Positions 63,364 through 64,000 of a stretch of DNA of 64,000 nucleotides are shown here, one piece after another. Below the pieces are notes generated by a model. That model did no database searches. It was given only the letters and a program-made list of their open reading frames with translations, and was not told where the DNA came from. Position 1 is the stretch's first letter. Every line of letters starts with the position of its first letter. Source of the stretch: Oscheius tipulae. Taxonomy: Eukaryota; Nematoda; Chromadorea; Rhabditida; Rhabditidae. The translations under genes were made by a program, and so were the position numbers. The stretch lies in the NCBI GenBank assembly GCA_037178975.1, contig JASJZH010000005.1, positions 3,410,001 through 3,474,000 of the forward strand, given 5' to 3'.

Positions 63364-64000
63364 ATGAGAGCCGTCACTCGCCTCAGCAGAGCGCTTTTAT
63401 TCCGCCCTGGGACGTCGTCCGAACAGCTGCCCGTATCAAGACGTCTTTTTTCCACACAGTAAGCCTTTCATTCACTTTTTAGCATTAAATAACTCTCAGA
63501 ACAGCTGATGCTAATGATGCCGACGAGTTTGTAAAGGACACTCGCGATGTTGACTTCGTTGCTCGGCTCAAAGCTCTCCAGCCGTCCGAAAACTTCAAAA
63601 AGTCGCTGGATAATCTAGAGAAACGAACACTGAACAGTATTTTACCGGAGATTGAGGTTCGTCACCTATTTCCATTCGGAAAAAATAGCATATTTTTATC
63701 TTTTCGTCTACATGGGCTCAAAAGTTCCAGTTTCACTCGACGACGAAGAATGGGCTGAGTAGATCATTCGTGGTTCCCTTCCGAGCTCATTTTTAGGCTG
63801 ATCAAAAGAAAAACCGTGGCTCAACGCGTTGAGTATCTCGAATTCGTAGCCGTAAGGCGAAGGAGGCAGACTTTTACTGACAACAAAGTCAGTCGAAAAG
63901 CAACAGAATTCGAGCAAATAATGGCCGAGCAGAATGCCATTGCTGAAGCTGGCGGAATGGGCTACGGGCCTCGACTGAATGAACTTATCATGAACCCGTT
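63364..64000 (+). CDS. Mitochondrial-type protein, partial (possibly MRPP1/TRMT10C-like)
   Basis: Exons: 63364-63458, 63500-63660, about 63731-63758 (start uncertain), 63797 to past the window end. The N-terminus (MRAVTRLSRALLFRPG, SRRLFST) is Arg/Ser/Leu-rich without acids, typical of a mitochondrial targeting peptide. It is followed by a helical acidic/basic region (VDFVARLKALQPSENFKK), then SLDDEEWAE, and VAQRVEYLEFVAVRRRRQ. The DEEW, then RxxYLEF pattern is reminiscent of the N-terminal region of the mitochondrial RNase P subunit MRPP1, but the catalytic SPOUT domain would lie outside the window. A mitochondrial ribosomal or other matrix protein is equally possible. The ATG lies one base after a GATTTCAG acceptor. 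The second donor (GTCACC) was chosen for phase. Confidence 0.6.

Overview
This is nuclear DNA from an animal, most likely a rhabditid-type nematode. The evidence is many introns of about 38-50 bp ending in TTTCAG-like acceptors, several start codons only 0-6 bases after a splice-acceptor sequence (as expected for spliced-leader trans-splicing), convergent and divergent close gene packing, and short foldback repeats with TCTACAACTTTGTAGAAC-like cores that resemble Caenorhabditis-type repeats. No species can be named from the sequence alone. Exon coordinates were traced by hand from reading frames, codon phase and GT/AG signals, so single junctions may be off by a base or two.

Layout. 0.4-4.9 kb (minus): a 12-exon BTB-BACK-Kelch gene, orthologue-like to IVNS1ABP. 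4.9-9.3 kb: no supported gene. 9.3-9.9 kb (minus): a small coiled-coil gene, flanked by two copies of a 106-bp direct repeat. 10.6-11.5 kb: an AT-rich island with an intronless 179-residue ORF. 11.7-12.4 kb: apparently broken exons of an unidentified gene. 12.4-31.7 kb: gene-poor DNA with simple repeats, foldback repeats and an 18-bp perfect palindrome. 31.7-36.1 kb (plus): a neuropeptide-type GPCR. 36.6-40.3 kb (minus): the RhoGEF ECT2. 41.0-51.4 kb (plus): the H3K27 demethylase UTX/KDM6. 52.9-55.3 kb (plus): a ZC2HC1-type zinc-finger protein. 55.7-57.3 kb (minus): beta-tubulin. 57.6-58.4 kb (minus): a damaged SH2-domain gene. 58.9-60.1 kb (minus): a STAR/KH RNA-binding protein. 60.5-61.5 kb (minus): a coiled-coil protein. 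61.9-63.1 kb (minus): METTL9 methyltransferase. 63.4-64.0 kb (plus): the start of a mitochondrial-type protein, cut by the window end.

The most striking observation is at 59.9-60.1 kb. The first 30-odd residues of the STAR RNA-binding protein are a diverged copy of the beta-tubulin N-terminus, with the splice acceptor directly in front of the ATG copied as well. The parent-like beta-tubulin gene lies only about 2.8 kb away on the same strand. Between the two sits an SH2 gene whose invariant first Trp codon reads TGA and which lacks any downstream kinase or other partner domain. The block 55.7-61.5 kb therefore looks like a recently rearranged cluster.

Functionally the genes are mostly independent housekeeping or regulatory genes: cytokinesis (ECT2), chromatin (UTX), microtubules (tubulin), RNA control (STAR), protein histidine methylation (METTL9) and neuropeptide signalling (GPCR). 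ECT2/UTX and METTL9/mitochondrial protein are head-to-head pairs that probably share promoter regions. GPCR/ECT2 and ZC2HC1/tubulin are tail-to-tail pairs.
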